From: Rhexocercosporidium sp. MPI-PUGE-AT-0058
Lineage: Eukaryota; Ascomycota; Leotiomycetes; Helotiales
Assembly: GCA_020746875.1 (NCBI GenBank)
Contig: JAGTJL010000015.1
Span: 1,984,001 to 2,048,000, forward strand
Length of the DNA stretch: 64,000 nt
Direction of reading: 5' to 3'
Of the stretch, positions 10,930 to 22,290 are shown one piece after another; the first letter of the stretch is position 1, and every line of letters begins with the position of its first letter. The notes under the pieces are model-generated. The model worked only from the letters and a program-made list of their open reading frames with translations. It searched no databases and was not told the origin of the DNA. A program made the position numbers and the translations under genes.

Positions 10930-12494
10930 CGAAGGCGACGGGCGAAAAAAACCGTCCATTTTCACTGGTTGCGCAAGCGAGCATTTTTGCTAGCAAACCC
11001 CACCAAAATCTTCTCCCCTCACCAATATTAATTAATCTAATTAACTCCACTTGCGTTATGGGAAAATACGCTACTGACGTCGATAAAGCTGTATTCTTGA
11101 CTCATTTGCTTTACGTTTACCAAGCTGAAGCTGCACGGAGAGCAGGGCTTGCCAAATCAACTGCAACAGACATCAAAAATGCCTCCGCTGACGTGCAAAT
11201 TAGGTACGATAAGGAGGGGCTTCTTCTACCTTCAATCCAAGAGCAAGTAGAGCAAATGAAGCGTAAAGAAGGCTCTGGAAGGCCGAGCAAGATTACAGAT
11301 GAGGAAGTGATTAAGCTAATGGAAGCTTGTACGGTAAATAAGTCACAACGGAAAAAGCTTTAGTATATTGTATCAAAAGAAGAGGTCTTCTTTAACATCT
11401 ACCGCAGAACGATTGAGAAGAAGCTACGCGCCCGTGGCCTTCGTAGGCGGAAGTCTGTAAAGAAACTCGGTTTTACAGATATACAAAAAGCTCAACGCCT
11501 TGAGATTACGCTTTTACGGAAGGATTAGGGGCTTGAGGAGTAGCGAAAGGTTATCTTCTCTGACGAAGCATTAATTATCGTTTTTGCTAAGCGTGATATG
11601 CAAAATATCTCACGGATAGTAGGAGATTCAGAGAGATATTACCTCGATTATATTAAACGGCGGCATAACAATTATACGGAGGCTATATTCTGGGCATACT
11701 TTACGTATAATGCCAAAAGGCCTTGCCATATCTACTACAAAAAGACGGAGGAATAAAAGGAGGCGAATCAAGTAGAGATGGATAGAATTAATGAGGAAGA
11801 GGTGGAAGTCGAATGCCGTGCGGCGTTTGACGCTCAAGAGAGAGAGAAGGAGAGGAAGTGGGATGCAAAAGGGCAGAAGTGGCCAAAGAAGCGTGCATCT
11901 TGGGAGGTTTATTGGAAGAGGAATATATTTAAAAAGGGAGCTTCACGAGGAGGAGTCGACAATTTACGTTATACGTACGAAGTCCTTAAGCCATTATTAA
12001 TACCATATTGGAAGGAGCTTATACTCCAACGTCACGAACTGGATACCTTTAAGTGCGATATGCTTCTATATCTCTTTCAATAAGATAACGCTCCTTCGCA
12101 CGCAAGTAAGTGGACTCAAAGGAGGCTTGAAAAGGAGGGCATTCCACTCCTTGAACATATTGGTAACTCGCCAGAGATGAACGTAATAAAAGGAGTCTGA
12201 ATGCTTTTAAGAATAGCGATTACAAAGGAGTGGAATGCCCCTCATACAATAGAATGGACGGATCGCGCGTGGAGAGCTGAATAGGAGAAGTTTCCACAAG
12301 ATAGAATACGCGCTTTAGTCGTAAGGCAAGCAGCGATCAATAGTCTCATTATAGAGTTTGAAGGAGGGAATGAATTTCATTGATAATACTTCTATTTTGG
12401 TGTGATTTACTATAGTGGGGGAAGTCACTTTGGTGGGGTGGATTCGCTTGCGCAACCAGTGAAAATGGACGGTTTTTTTCGCCCGTCGCCTTCG
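10930..12494 (+). mobile_element. Tc1/mariner-superfamily DNA transposon, 1565 bp
   Basis: Perfect 51-bp terminal inverted repeats (10930-10980 and 12444-12494), starting CGAAGGCGACGGGCGAAAAA, are flanked by TA dinucleotides at 10928-10929 and 12495-12496, the hallmark target duplication of this superfamily. The element holds one plus-strand transposase frame. The identical TIRs suggest a fairly recent insertion, although the ORF already has RIP-type stops. It lies in a TPR repeat of the host gene. Confidence 0.93.
11058..12383 (+). pseudogene. Tc1/mariner transposase with seven nonsense codons
   Basis: One frame runs from ATG 11058 to TGA 12381 (442 codons). The N-terminal half is a helix-turn-helix region with GSGRPSKITDEEV and RRTIEKKLRARGLRRRK. 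The catalytic domain shows FSDEA (first Asp), QDNAPSHASKWT (second Asp, its first Gln now TAA) and SPEMNVI (third acidic residue, Glu). In-frame stops are at 11361, 11526, 11541, 11754, 12081, 12198 and 12282; each can be explained by CAA/CAG to TAA/TAG or TGG to TAG/TGA, and there is no frameshift. The pattern fits inactivation by RIP rather than slow decay. The function would be cut-and-paste transposition of the surrounding element at TA sites. Confidence 0.9.
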
Positions 12495-13983
12495 TAGCGT
12501 CTCTGAAGTACTCAGCCTAGGTTGCTCATCATGCGAGCTAGGTCAGGATGATCAGAGGGGATTAGTCACACCGCTACTTATGCCTTTGCTTTCAACTCGC
12601 CCAAGTTTTTCATTTCTCTGGTGCGCTCATATCGCCATTGAAGTTGCATACCTAGACTACTGAGCCACGTTGAGAGACTGGGGTTGTCAGGCCTGTCAGT
12701 TTGACGGCTTCGCGAACCCTTGCAAGTTCTTCGAGGACTTGCACCCTATCTGTTCTTTCATATCGCAAAGCGAATTTATTGCTTAGATGGTTCAGGAATA
12801 AGACACAGTAGGAATGGCCTGTTGGCAGGATCTTTACGAGGTTTCTCCTTTGCCGATTGCTTCTTCAAGATCCTGCGACTCGCCAGTGTGCTTTATATCT
12901 AGTTGCCAGAAGATTGCTAAGGTCGTTTAAAAGGTTGGCTTGCTTCGGATTATCTGCATAGGAGAGCCGCACTGCCAGCTCTTTTCTCGTAATTGCCTAC
13001 TTCAGGTCTTCTAAAGCTCCGGTCCGTTCGTATCGCGCCCCAAGATCACTGCTCAGGGCGGCCAAGCACTGTGGTAAATGCTCGTGGGCACTTGGGAGAA
13101 CCTTCACTGCCTCCTCAGCGCTCAAGATTGCATCTTCCAAATCTTCTAGCTTCCCTGTCCGGTGATATCGAACATGAAGTACTCGACCAAGGTGGTTTAT
13201 TACAAGAGCTATGTTCGGATCGTTGTGAAGTGCAACCTTCAATCCTTGCTCCGCTGTCCTTATCGCACTTTTCTAAGTCTCTCAATTGTCCTTTAGCAGT
13301 GTACTGCCTTCCGTAGTTGTTACTGAGATTGTATAAGCAGAACAGTCTCGTAGGATTCGTAGGGGTGGTTTGTTTCGCTGCTTCTGCACCCTTTTGAATC
13401 GCGTCCTCTAGATCTTCCATTTGTCTTGAACCAGTGCGACAGTTTTCTACTCTACTACTCGAGTACTACTCTACTCATTTGTTACACTGTCCTGAACGTT
13501 CATACCGCCGTTCCAAATAAACTCCGAGATTGCCTAACGATGTTGCATATTGATCGTCCTTAACCGACCTGAGCAACAATGCTTCCCTTAGAGCCTCTAC
13601 TGAGCTATCTAAGTCATTGAGTTGCCCCGTAAATTCATATTGACTGGCAAGTTGGACACTTGAATTTGAAACGAATTCTTCCCGATCAATCCCACCAGGC
13701 GGCCTGAGTCTCATTGCTTCACGTACACTCTTGATCGCGCTGTCAAGATCCTCGATTTTACCAGCGCGTTTGAACATAGTTTCGAAATGATTGAAGACAG
13801 AATTGTGCTTCGTTCGAGATTGGGATTTCCATTTCCTAACGTTCTAAGCAGCCCAAAGGGTCGGACTGCTTGCTAAAGTTTGTTGCCAAACTGTAAAGGA
13901 GATAATATACATCGCCAAGGGTAACGAGTTGATTCTCGCAGGAAAAAGCAATCGATTGTAGAGCAGGCGATGTCCAGAGGCAC

Positions 13984-14250
13984 TTGAAGCTGCACATGTT
14001 TCTTGCCCACAGTCTTCGAAAGCGAGTAGGAGATGAGAATAGGTGGTACGTCTATGATGGGGCTGATTTCGAGCGCGTAAAAGAAACCATGAGTCTTGAG
14101 GAGCAGAAGGCTTTGATGTTAGTGCGCTGTAGTTGTGATGAAGGGACAGAGTTACCTCAACTCATTTTCGGAGTAGCAGTGGAATATATGGGACATGTGA
14201 GAGTTATGGTACACAACTACCGAGGGTCAAATTTTGGAGCAGCGGGCTAG
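13984..14250 (+). CDS. Unrecognised 88-aa ORF
   Basis: Starts MKLHMFLAHSLRKRVGDENRW and ends GSNFGAAG. Composition is protein-like (balanced acidic and basic residues, two Cys near CSCDEG), but no domain is recognised. It lies just upstream, on the opposite strand, of the first visible TPR repeat and just beyond the LINE relic, so it may be an exon of a larger broken gene or chance. Confidence 0.25.
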   Translation: MKLHMFLAHSLRKRVGDENRWYVYDGADFERVKETMSLEEQKALMLVRCSCDEGTELPQLIFGVAVEYMGHVRVMVHNYRGSNFGAAG

Positions 14251-14499
14251 GATTTATTTTTCTCTCATCTGAAACAGAATCTACCTCACGAATGTTACTT
14301 CACTGCCCGTCGATAGAGACCAAACTTTCTAGTGTGTGGATTCCATGTGCTCCAAAGGGTACCGGGTTTCACAAGAGGAAGGCTTCCAGGAACGTCTTTG
14401 GCCAGCAGAGAACATGTAGCAGGACCCTTTGTATCTCCTTGTGAGCTTTTTCGCTCACCCAGAGAAACGGCCGGCATATCTTAGCGAGTGGATGCTTAT

Positions 14500-16085
14500 C
14501 GATTAAATCCGAGCGTGTTATATTTGATTTTATTCCCAAAGGTCGACCTTATGCACTGTATTCTTTACTCCGTGTATCGAACCAGCTGGTATATTTTCGA
14601 GGTCCTTTCTGAAGAGGACCAGGGAGGTATGGTGAGGCTGACGAGGACAGGATCAGTAATTTCTTCCTTCGATTGACTACAGAAGGCGTGCGAGTACTTA
14701 TAACTGTATTCTACTCCAGGTCTCATGCTTCATTATTATGGCCATCGCTGCGAGTTTAGCCGTATATAGGTTCTGTTCCGCTTTTATTCCCAGGGTGATT
14801 AAGTATATAATCGGTTCTTTGCTTGTTATAATGCCGAGAGTGTCGTGGATAGCTCCTCTTATTCTGACTATCCTCTTCCTCGTAGACGAGCTTGTCGCAA
14901 TTCGTATATAGGGAATGGTATTCGCAACGCTTACTTCCTTTTCCGTGCCGGGTTTAATTGCGGCGAAGAGTCGTTCCTCTTACAGAGCTATTATATAAGG
15001 CTAAATAACCTTTATCTTATTTGTTAGCGTGTTTTAGTACGCGTGAGCTATTCTTTGCAATAGTAAAGTGAATTTCCGGAGTTTTATAGCGTTCAGCTTC
15101 GAGAGTGGGTTCGTCTCGGGCAGCGTGCGGAGGTTGACCTACAACTTCGTAGCTATTATTGCAAACCGCTCGCTTATTATGCGTATGCTGGCTTCCGCTT
15201 CTATAACTGCAGCTGCTACTGTTAGGAAAGCTCTTGTGACGGCTTGTGCTCTAATTCTTTGTATTCTGTTTATTAAGGCTATGCTCTTATACCCGCAAGC
15301 ATTTATCTAAATATTTAAAGCATAGTCTACTATTAGCGCTATCGTCGCTTTAAATAACGGCCTTGCAGTCGAGGGAGAAACTAGCTGTAGTCGTTTTAAT
15401 CCTATACCGGCAAGAAGGCCCTTAATCGTTGCTTTTCTAATGTGCTGCGTATACCGGAGTTCTGTGTCTATGGTCACTTTTAGGATCTTAGCGGTTTCCT
15501 TTGGTGCGATTACTTCTTTGATAGTAGACGATCTGGTACTGGTTCTGTCCGGTTGTCTAGTGAAATGGATTATTACTGTCTTATCCCCTTGGAACGTGGC
15601 TCCGCTCCGCCTCTCCCATTCTATTGCTGTCGATAATGGCTTGAATATCTTCTTTGTTCGCTTTTACTGATGGCCCTGTAACCTACGCGATATAGTCATC
15701 CACAAATGCTATTAATCCCTATTACATTTAATTTGTGTTAAACCAAGTTGACGTTAAAGAAGAGGAATAGTATTAATGAAATAGTGACCCCTGCGGCAAG
15801 CCTTCTTATGGCGTGTCGCCATTGGCTAGTATGGTTGTGGTGCGTTCGAAGCAAAAGGCATTAAACTACTGCACTAGGGCCGGCGGGATACCTCTTGCTG
15901 CGAGTCTTTATAATAGTCTGTCCTTGTATATCCTGTTGTACGCACCTTCCACGTCGAAGCTGACCAAACTAAGGACCTTTTTTGATCTCCAGGCGTTGTA
16001 GATGTGTTCTTGCAGCAGCAGGAGTGCTTGTTCAGCAGAGCGCTTCTTCCTGGCCCCGAAGTGATTCGTGGGGAGCAGGCCAAAG
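14500..16085 (-). pseudogene. Tad-type LINE reverse transcriptase, 5'-truncated and mutated
   Basis: Reading from 16085 downward the frame opens directly in the RT domain: SFGLLPTNHFGARKKRS, then EQALLLLQEHIYNAW and LSLVSFDVEGAYN (RT motif A with the catalytic Asp), then EGLPQGS near 15810-15795 (motif B) and AFVDDY near 15712-15694 (motif C, with the FVDD box). These are standard for fungal Tad1-like ORF2 proteins. Many stops and frameshifts interrupt it, and the downstream RNase H-like part (about 15600-14500) is recognisable only in scattered pieces. The endonuclease region is absent, consistent with 5' truncation. The lower border is uncertain. Confidence 0.8.
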
Positions 16086-16664
16086 CTCTCTACTGCGACG
16101 GCGTTGTTAGAAGAATATACGCTGACAGATCAGGGGACTTGGTTTTCGGTCGAGCCGTGGGTTAGGAATAGAATGACCGTATATATGAATTGAAAATTTC
16201 CATTCAAATAAAATGAAATCGAGAGATTATTGAAGTGCACAGGTTAATATGGACCTCTAGATGGCTGGAGGTGATGACCTGGGTGATCTGCTATTGAATC
16301 CTGCTCATGTGTTGGTCAGTACAAGGGGCTTAATAAAGCGGCTGCCAACAATTTTATGAACTGGCTTATAAGTCCTGCGGGCTAGAAAGTCATTGAGGAA
16401 TTTTAGAAGAATGGGGTTATTTTATAAACTAGTGCATTTGCTATTAGATTAAGTAAATTATAAAGAAGTAAAAAATCATATCATTATAAGGCAAAAAGAA
16501 CTCATAGTAATTACACTAATATAGTATTTTAGCAATCTTCTAGATTAAAAACCACAAATCGCTACACGAAGTTCCCTCCAAGCCGTTTTACCTGCCATGC
16601 CTATAAACCTTTGACACCAATTTCCAAACAAGCCAACAAAGAAAATGAAACGCTCATATGCAAT
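16086..16664. other. Intergenic, no gene seen
   Basis: AT-leaning sequence between the LINE relic and the stop of the But2-type gene; it must include the 3' UTR of the latter. No ORF or repeat that I can support. Confidence 0.5.
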
Positions 16665-17240
16665 CTAATAGTACTTGATATAAGTACCAGAGTTGCCAGC
16701 CAACCACTCAATATCATCCACATCCCCAGTGCCGACCAATTCACCAGCAAGAGTTTGTCCAGATGGACAAGGGAAAGACTTTCCATAAGTTGGGAACCCC
16801 TCAACCCACTTCGCCTCACCAGGCAAATAAGCCTGCATACGACCAGCATGCTGGTCTCTCAGATTGCCAGAGGGCCATGTAGTAGTGCTATGTGTAGCAG
16901 GAGCGAGGGAAGTGAAGACATCGAATTGCGCGCTGCCAGACAGCGTAGAGGTAGCCTCAGAGGCAAGAACGAAGTGGAACTCGCAGGTTTTGCCGTAGGT
17001 GGCGGTGGGGAAATCGAAAGTTAGGAGGGTGGTGATATCGGACGAGTGGCCGTCTTTGAAGATCTTGCCGTTGGGGGTGCTGTAGTGGACGGCGCCGGTC
17101 CAGACTTCGTATTGGGATCTGGTTGTGGGCTTGATGATGTCGGAGCCAGTTGGGACATATTGCGGCTCTGGTGCTGGTGATGGAAGGGCAGATGTGAAGC
17201 CAATGATGGAGAGGGCGGTTGCGGCAGTGAGAAATTGCAT
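16665..17240 (-). CDS. Secreted protein with But2-type C-terminal domain
   Basis: 191 residues, no intron needed. The frame is open to 17420, but the first ATG followed by a signal peptide is at 17240 (MQFLTAATALSIIGFTSA, cleavage near ALPSPAPEP). The mature part reads as one domain of the fungal But2-C type: an N-terminal VPTGSDIIKPTTRSQYEVWTG strand region, LLTFDFP, KTCEFHFVL, FDVFTS and a C-terminal FPCPSGQTLAGEL...DDIEWLAG. Two Cys (in KTCEF and FPCPS) could form a disulfide. The family name comes from a ubiquitin-like-binding protein of fission yeast; the role of these secreted relatives is not established. The gene is intact and GC-rich between repeat blocks, with third-position C/T preference, so it is probably functional. 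Confidence 0.82.
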   Translation of the reverse strand: MQFLTAATALSIIGFTSALPSPAPEPQYVPTGSDIIKPTTRSQYEVWTGAVHYSTPNGKIFKDGHSSDITTLLTFDFPTATYGKTCEFHFVLASEATSTLSGSAQFDVFTSLAPATHSTTTWPSGNLRDQHAGRMQAYLPGEAKWVEGFPTYGKSFPCPSGQTLAGELVGTGDVDDIEWLAGNSGTYIKYY

Positions 17241-18389
17241 GGCTGCTGTTGCAGAAGTTTGGTGGTAGGTGTTGCTTGGATTTATTGGAGCAGATGCTTG
17301 GTGTTCAGGAATGGGAAGCTGTGTAGATGTTGTTGATGCTGATGAGATCGAGGTCCTACCTGCTGAGAACCCGCCTGCCTTTATACACGATACCAAGAAT
17401 TCAAAGAGGCTCCCATGCATGTGCTATTTCTGTGCCTTTGGGAAGCAGCCTTCCCACCGCACGCCCGAATCACCTCAAAGCGAGAGCCGGAGAGATGTTT
17501 TATGGTAAGGCTGATAGATGATGAGTGCAAACTCGGAATTCCAGCTTTTCGGCGCAGCTCCGGTTAGCCCTATGGCTCCTCAGGTGAGCTAATCCTAAGA
17601 GTCGTCCAACAGGCATCATAGTTCTGCTTGTCAGGGAGAGGTCAAGTCCTGCCATCATGTGCGGGGTAGTGGACTTCGCCTCGCGGCACCTGCCATGGGG
17701 CTGGCTGCTGAAGCGTATTTTTAGCGATTTGTTGCGGTCCTGGCTCAAGCTGTGGTGGCTCGGTCGGCTCTGGTGGCTCTGCCCAACGAGGCAGCCTGAC
17801 CAAATGCATGTTTTCGGGTCATAGAGCTAAGCGAGACCATAAAACCGAGTGCCTTCGTAATACAGTACTAATTAGAGTTGGCGAAAGGAATATCTATCTC
17901 TTAAGGGGATACTGGAGTCCCCACAATTGGAACGAGGTGACTTAAAGTCATGTGACTGTCCATCCCATCCCCAGCTGTACCTCAGTGTCTCGGCGTTACC
18001 GCAATCGATATCAGTTAGAATCTCTTTACTTCATAAAACAGCAGCACTAAATTGTTAATGAACCATATATGATAGTTCTCAATGGTAGTCATTGTTAACA
18101 CTTCCTAGGCTTTGTTTGAGGCTATGACCGCTGTTGAGTTTATTCATTAATAACTATCCCCGTGCATTGCTGTCACTTAGCCAGCTCTATACGCTGTTGT
18201 TTCGATTCTGTCTTTGACTGCGCTTAGTGTTCCCAATAGCACGCCTAGATCGGCATTATAAGATCCCGTCTTGTGTACCTTGTTAAGAATACAGGTATAT
18301 TGACTAACGAGGTCTTGTCCGCGACGGCCCTCCGCAAGCTCCGGGGTCACGGGACCTCGCTTCGCCACGGTCTAGAGCACCTCGCTACG
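17241..18389. other. Intergenic, no supported gene
   Basis: Contains the presumed promoter and 5' UTR of the But2-type gene. Short ORFs on both strands lack recognisable features. The sequence becomes AT-rich abruptly near 18390, which I take as the approximate edge of the Helitron block. Confidence 0.5.
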
Positions 18390-18687
18390 GGCCGTAACAA
18401 TAGCAAACAATGACAATATAATAATATTAAATAAATAACACCTATAAAGTCAATTTAATATATAAAATGTGACACGCTAAAAGTATATAAATAAACTTTA
18501 ATTTCCCTTTATAAAATTTTATTTTCGTAAATAATATTAACGTTAAGTAAGTTACGGCCCGTTTCAATCTGTTTTTAATTTATAAAAGATATTAACAATC
18601 CGTAAAATATCTACTTTAATTACTTTAGCTTACGCCACCGGTGCCTCCGCTACTCTAGCAGCCCAGACCTACGCCGCCTCGCTAGCT

Positions 18688-18704
18688 CCCCCCCCCCCCC
18701 CCCC
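18688..18704 (+). repeat. Poly-C run, 17 bases
   Basis: Uninterrupted C17 in an otherwise AT-rich block; would encode proline on the plus strand. Confidence 0.95.
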
Positions 18705-19249
18705 TCTTTAAATATTTCCTTAATAAGTTTTCCTTTTAATTTACGGTCCATAAAGAAGTTAATTAGTATCCGTAAGCCCCTCCCTTCCCCTTAACCTCAC
18801 CCGCGCTATCCTCGCCCTCTATAGGCTAATTGCCGTCCGCGCCGCCGTATTGCGTCTAGGCCGTACCTTTTCTAATAGTCGCTCCTTTAATTTAAAGGCG
18901 CAACTTATTTAAATTAATAAGTTTCCTTTTTTTAAATCGATTACGGACCTCTTTTCGTTTATTATAAATAATTATTAATATATAAATATATTAATTAATC
19001 CGTAGTTAGGCAAGTTATGCTTTTAAGTTATAAATACTATTAAAAAGGTACGGGGCTTTAAACGCTTTACGTTTAAAATCCTCGTTTTCTAAGGAAGTTA
19101 TATAAAAACTATTATTATAATAATAAAAGTACTCGCTACTCCCTTCGTAAGTTATATAACTTTTTTCTAGCCTTTTTTAAACCGTAATTAATATTTCCGA
19201 ATCCGTAAGCCGGGTTATTAGTCCCCCCCCCCGCCGCCACTGCCGCCGC

Positions 19250-19278
19250 CACTATTACTATTACTATTACTATTAGTC
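19250..19278 (+). repeat. (ACTATT)n microsatellite
   Basis: About four to five ATTACT units following a GCC/CCG-rich stretch; a simple tandem repeat in the same accessory coding-like region. Confidence 0.8.
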
Positions 19279-19446
19279 CCTCTTTTATTTCGGCGGGTCG
19301 CTCCCGTTGTCGTAACGATTTTACGGAGGTTACTCCTTTAATAAAGCGTCTTTAATTTAATAAATAATATATTTTTAGACGTAAATTTAGAGATTTTTAG
19401 ACCGTAATTAACCGTTTTTTAGTCCGCCGGCCCGCCGCCGCTACTG

Positions 19447-19469
19447 CCCCCCCCCCCCCCCCCCCCCCC
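19447..19469 (+). repeat. Poly-C run, 23 bases
   Basis: Uninterrupted C23 flanked by GCCGCC repeats. Long C runs are prone to sequencing length error. Confidence 0.93.
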
Positions 19470-19759
19470 GCCCGCCGCCGTATTCCCTCTTAAAAGGCAC
19501 GCCGTTTCGCTGAGTTTTATAAAGAGCTAGCGGCTCTTTATAAAGAGGAGGCGGAGGTACTAAAGAATAAAGAGGAGGAGGATATTTAAGCGGTTCCGGA
19601 GTCTCCTCGGGCGAAAAGTATTAAGTTATAAATCCTATTAAGGGTCCCCTACAGGGGTATATTTTAATTTAAAATGAAAACCGGTCTACTTTTACACTTT
19701 CGAACTTATTTTATGATTTTCGGCCTGTATTATAACCCATAAGATAACCGTAAACTACT

Positions 19760-22290
19760 TTTAATTAACGAATATTAATTAATACCTTTAAAAATATAAC
19801 ATTAAGCGTACGACTTTAGTTTTCTATAAGTAATAAAACACTAAGTCTTTTTACACGGGACGTCCGCGATACTCTAATATATAACTGACCGTATGTAAAT
19901 ATAGGCGTCCGTAAATCTAACTTAACTATATAAAACAATTAACCTTACGACTTATTAATCGTCATCGTAAAACATAAACAAACCGGAAACTACTTACGGC
20001 TAAGTTTAATACTTAAACTCTTATCTATTACAATTAACTTAATATATAATAACACTTATAACTCTCCGTTAAAGTCACCTCTTAATAATTAGGCTTTAAT
20101 ATAATGTCTTTATAAACCTATTATAATTAAGCGAGACTCGTTATATAAACCTTTTAATTAATTAAGATTCCGTAAAAAGAGAATAAACGTACCGACTTTA
20201 AGATATAATTATAATAAAAGTAATAAAAGTATATTAATATTTTATAACACCTTTATAAGAAATTAATATAATTCGTTTTCTATTACGTTTACGTCTATAA
20301 TATATATATTTATAAATTAATACGTTTATATTTAACTTAAAAGACGGTTAATAATTATTTCGTTAAGCTCCGTAATAATCGTATTTAAAGTCGAGAATAT
20401 ATAACGTCCGCTGAATATATTAAAATCTCTTACGGCCCGTAATAAGAGGTCTTATAAGTAAACGTAATTAATTAAGCCTAAAACCTTAATTAATTAATAA
20501 ATATATTTAAGAATTATAATTAAGTACTTTTAAGTTAAATCATACGACATATTATTAACTTAATTTACGAATTCCGCACAGTAAGCTCCTTTACGGACCC
20601 GCATATTAATCCATAAAGTAATACGCTTTAGTCGCGGCTAAATAAACGACTTTTATAAGTAAGCGCTAATAATATTAACTCGTATATTATTTAAAATAAT
20701 TAGTAAAATCTATATAAAATCGCCTTTTAAGATTACGGGTATTTTATTAAATAATATATTATCCGTAAAACCCCGTAAATTAATTAATAAGCAGTAGACA
20801 ACTTTAAAGTAATACTTATATTATATTAATACTTCGTCTTAAATAATTAAATCCGCGCTATAAAATAATTAAGCGAGTAGACTTTATTTAATACTATTAT
20901 TTACGGACTACTTATGTAAATTAATTAAATCTTAAATTAAGAGTAAAACGTACGTCTATTAAGTAATAATAAAGCCGCAATACCTATAAAAGCAATGCAA
21001 AAGACGGTCTTTTCTTAACTTTAATAATAATAATATAAAGTCTTATAAAAAAAACGTCTTTTCGGAGCCCTTTTAGCCTTAAGTATAAAAGTAAGCCGTT
21101 TATAAGTTTATAATAATCGTATTCGTAATCTCTATAAACGCCGCTTATTAATTCACGTTTAATTAACTTATTATTTCTATAGCACGCGTCGCTAAATCGT
21201 CTTGTCGCACTCTCGTCGTTTACTCGGCGTGTTTACGGGATTAATCCCACTCGTTTATTGGCAAACTATACTTTATAAGAGCCTATTATAAGTCCACAAG
21301 TCCTTAATCGAGGAGGAACAGGCCGTAATTATATTATAAATTAAAAAGTAATAAAGACTACTTTAATTTTAAACTTAATCGGTGAGTTAAGTCGTTATAA
21401 AAGTGCACTTTATATTTCTTTTAAATAACTTACGGATTCGTAATCTCTCATTAGCAAATCCCGGTTAAAAAAAGCGTCCGTAAATTATAACTAAAAGTAA
21501 AGAAGACCACCTCGTCGAAACAATTATATTACTCTTAATTATTTTCGGCTAGCCCGCGCGTAATATAAGTAACTTTATACGTTTAATATATAACACCTTC
21601 GTAATAATATAAGTCCTTAAACGACTTAGCGCCACGGACGACCGTAAGAAGTAACCGTAAATAAAAACGCTTACCTAAAACGAGGCTATAATAATATATT
21701 TAATTAATTCGATTTTCGCCTTTCTTACGAGGGGACTATTTGTGAAGCCGTTAATTTCATACGTAATAAGCCGGAAACTCAAAGTAAAGCTAAGGGCCTT
21801 CGTCTAGGTGGTCCGTATTATATTTAAAGTAGGCTATAAGCGTAAAACAGGCCGTATTTCGTTTTACGACTAGTTTATTAAGTAAAATATTATTTAGAAA
21901 ATATATAACTTATTCTCCTTTTAAGTGAACCGTAAAGTAATAAACTAAAGGGTACTCTTAATAAGTAAAGAACTTAAATAACCGCTAAATCGCTTCCCAA
22001 GGACTTACGTATTATATTTATACATAACGAATAATCTTATTATTTATATTTAAGATTATTAAAATTATACGGTTTACACTTTTATATACGTACTTATAAA
22101 TATACTTAATAACTTAAATAAATCCGTAAACCTCGACGTTAATATACGCTCGGAACATATTAAAAAGATATAAGTTATATAATATTATTTAATAATTATT
22201 TAACGTGACGTCTCGACCATTTTTACGGACCGTAAAGGTTCAGCCTTTATTTATACGGCGGTATTTAAGGTACTTATTATTATTAACTTA
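19760..22290 (-). pseudogene. Helitron RepHel (Rep/Pif1-like helicase), inactivated by RIP
   Basis: Two diagnostic regions survive. At about 22270-22060 the minus frame reads YRR...VTLNNY, stop, then ILYNLYLFNMFRAYINVEV and VIKYIYKYVYKSV, the conserved stretch between the Rep and helicase domains in which intact relatives have VVPYNPYLL...HINVEV...KYIHKYVYKG. At about 20010-19780 it reads FPVCLCFTMTINKS, stop, G, stop, ...LDLRTPIFTYGQLYIRVSR followed by LNVIF, the end of the Pif1 helicase (AMTINKSQGQ...GQLYVALSR...LNVVY). Nearly all stops replace Gln or Trp codons. The Rep catalytic motif and Walker A should lie at about 22.3-24 kb and 21 kb but are too mutated for me to place. Confidence 0.8.

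Larger units (their letters stand above)
10080..13777 (-). pseudogene. TPR-repeat gene of the TPR-CHAT family, truncated and split by a Tc1/mariner element
   Basis: Reading down from 13777 are many degenerate tetratricopeptide repeats of the form YERTG.LEDLEDAI..AEEAVK..P, typical of long fungal TPR-CHAT proteins. Segments: 13777-13475, 13420-13243, 13242-12997, a degraded stretch to 12497, then after the insertion 10927-10540 (MPDLENAIKVEEQAVRLTP) and 10539-10080. Two TAG codons (10537-10539 and 10528-10530) separate SLLQS from ARASKTANEAIKVF in one frame, and several other stops and frameshifts occur higher up. The text ends at ATAQEMGK, where intact relatives continue into the CHAT protease domain; AT-rich sequence begins there, so the catalytic domain is missing. 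The element at 10930-12494 disrupts a repeat. An open relative lies at 62401-64000. Confidence 0.8.
18620..19640 (+). pseudogene. Coding-like stretch on the strand opposite the Helitron helicase
   Basis: Plus-strand text shows coding quality in at least two pieces: around 18640-18710 a frame reading AYATGASATLAAQTYAASLA followed by poly-Pro encoded by the C run, and at about 19500-19630 ARRFAEFYKELAALYKEEA continuing into a Glu-rich helix and PESPRAKS. Stops and frame changes lie between. This may be an accessory ORF of the Helitron, a captured host fragment, or the start of a separate element. I do not recognise a family. The poly-C runs would encode Pro in any frame. Confidence 0.4.

Noticed and set aside
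20000..21700. Plus-strand text resembling a CENP-B/pogo DNA-binding domain (LIEEEQAVI)
   Set aside because: Too short and stop-ridden; the minus strand has far better Helitron text in the same block.
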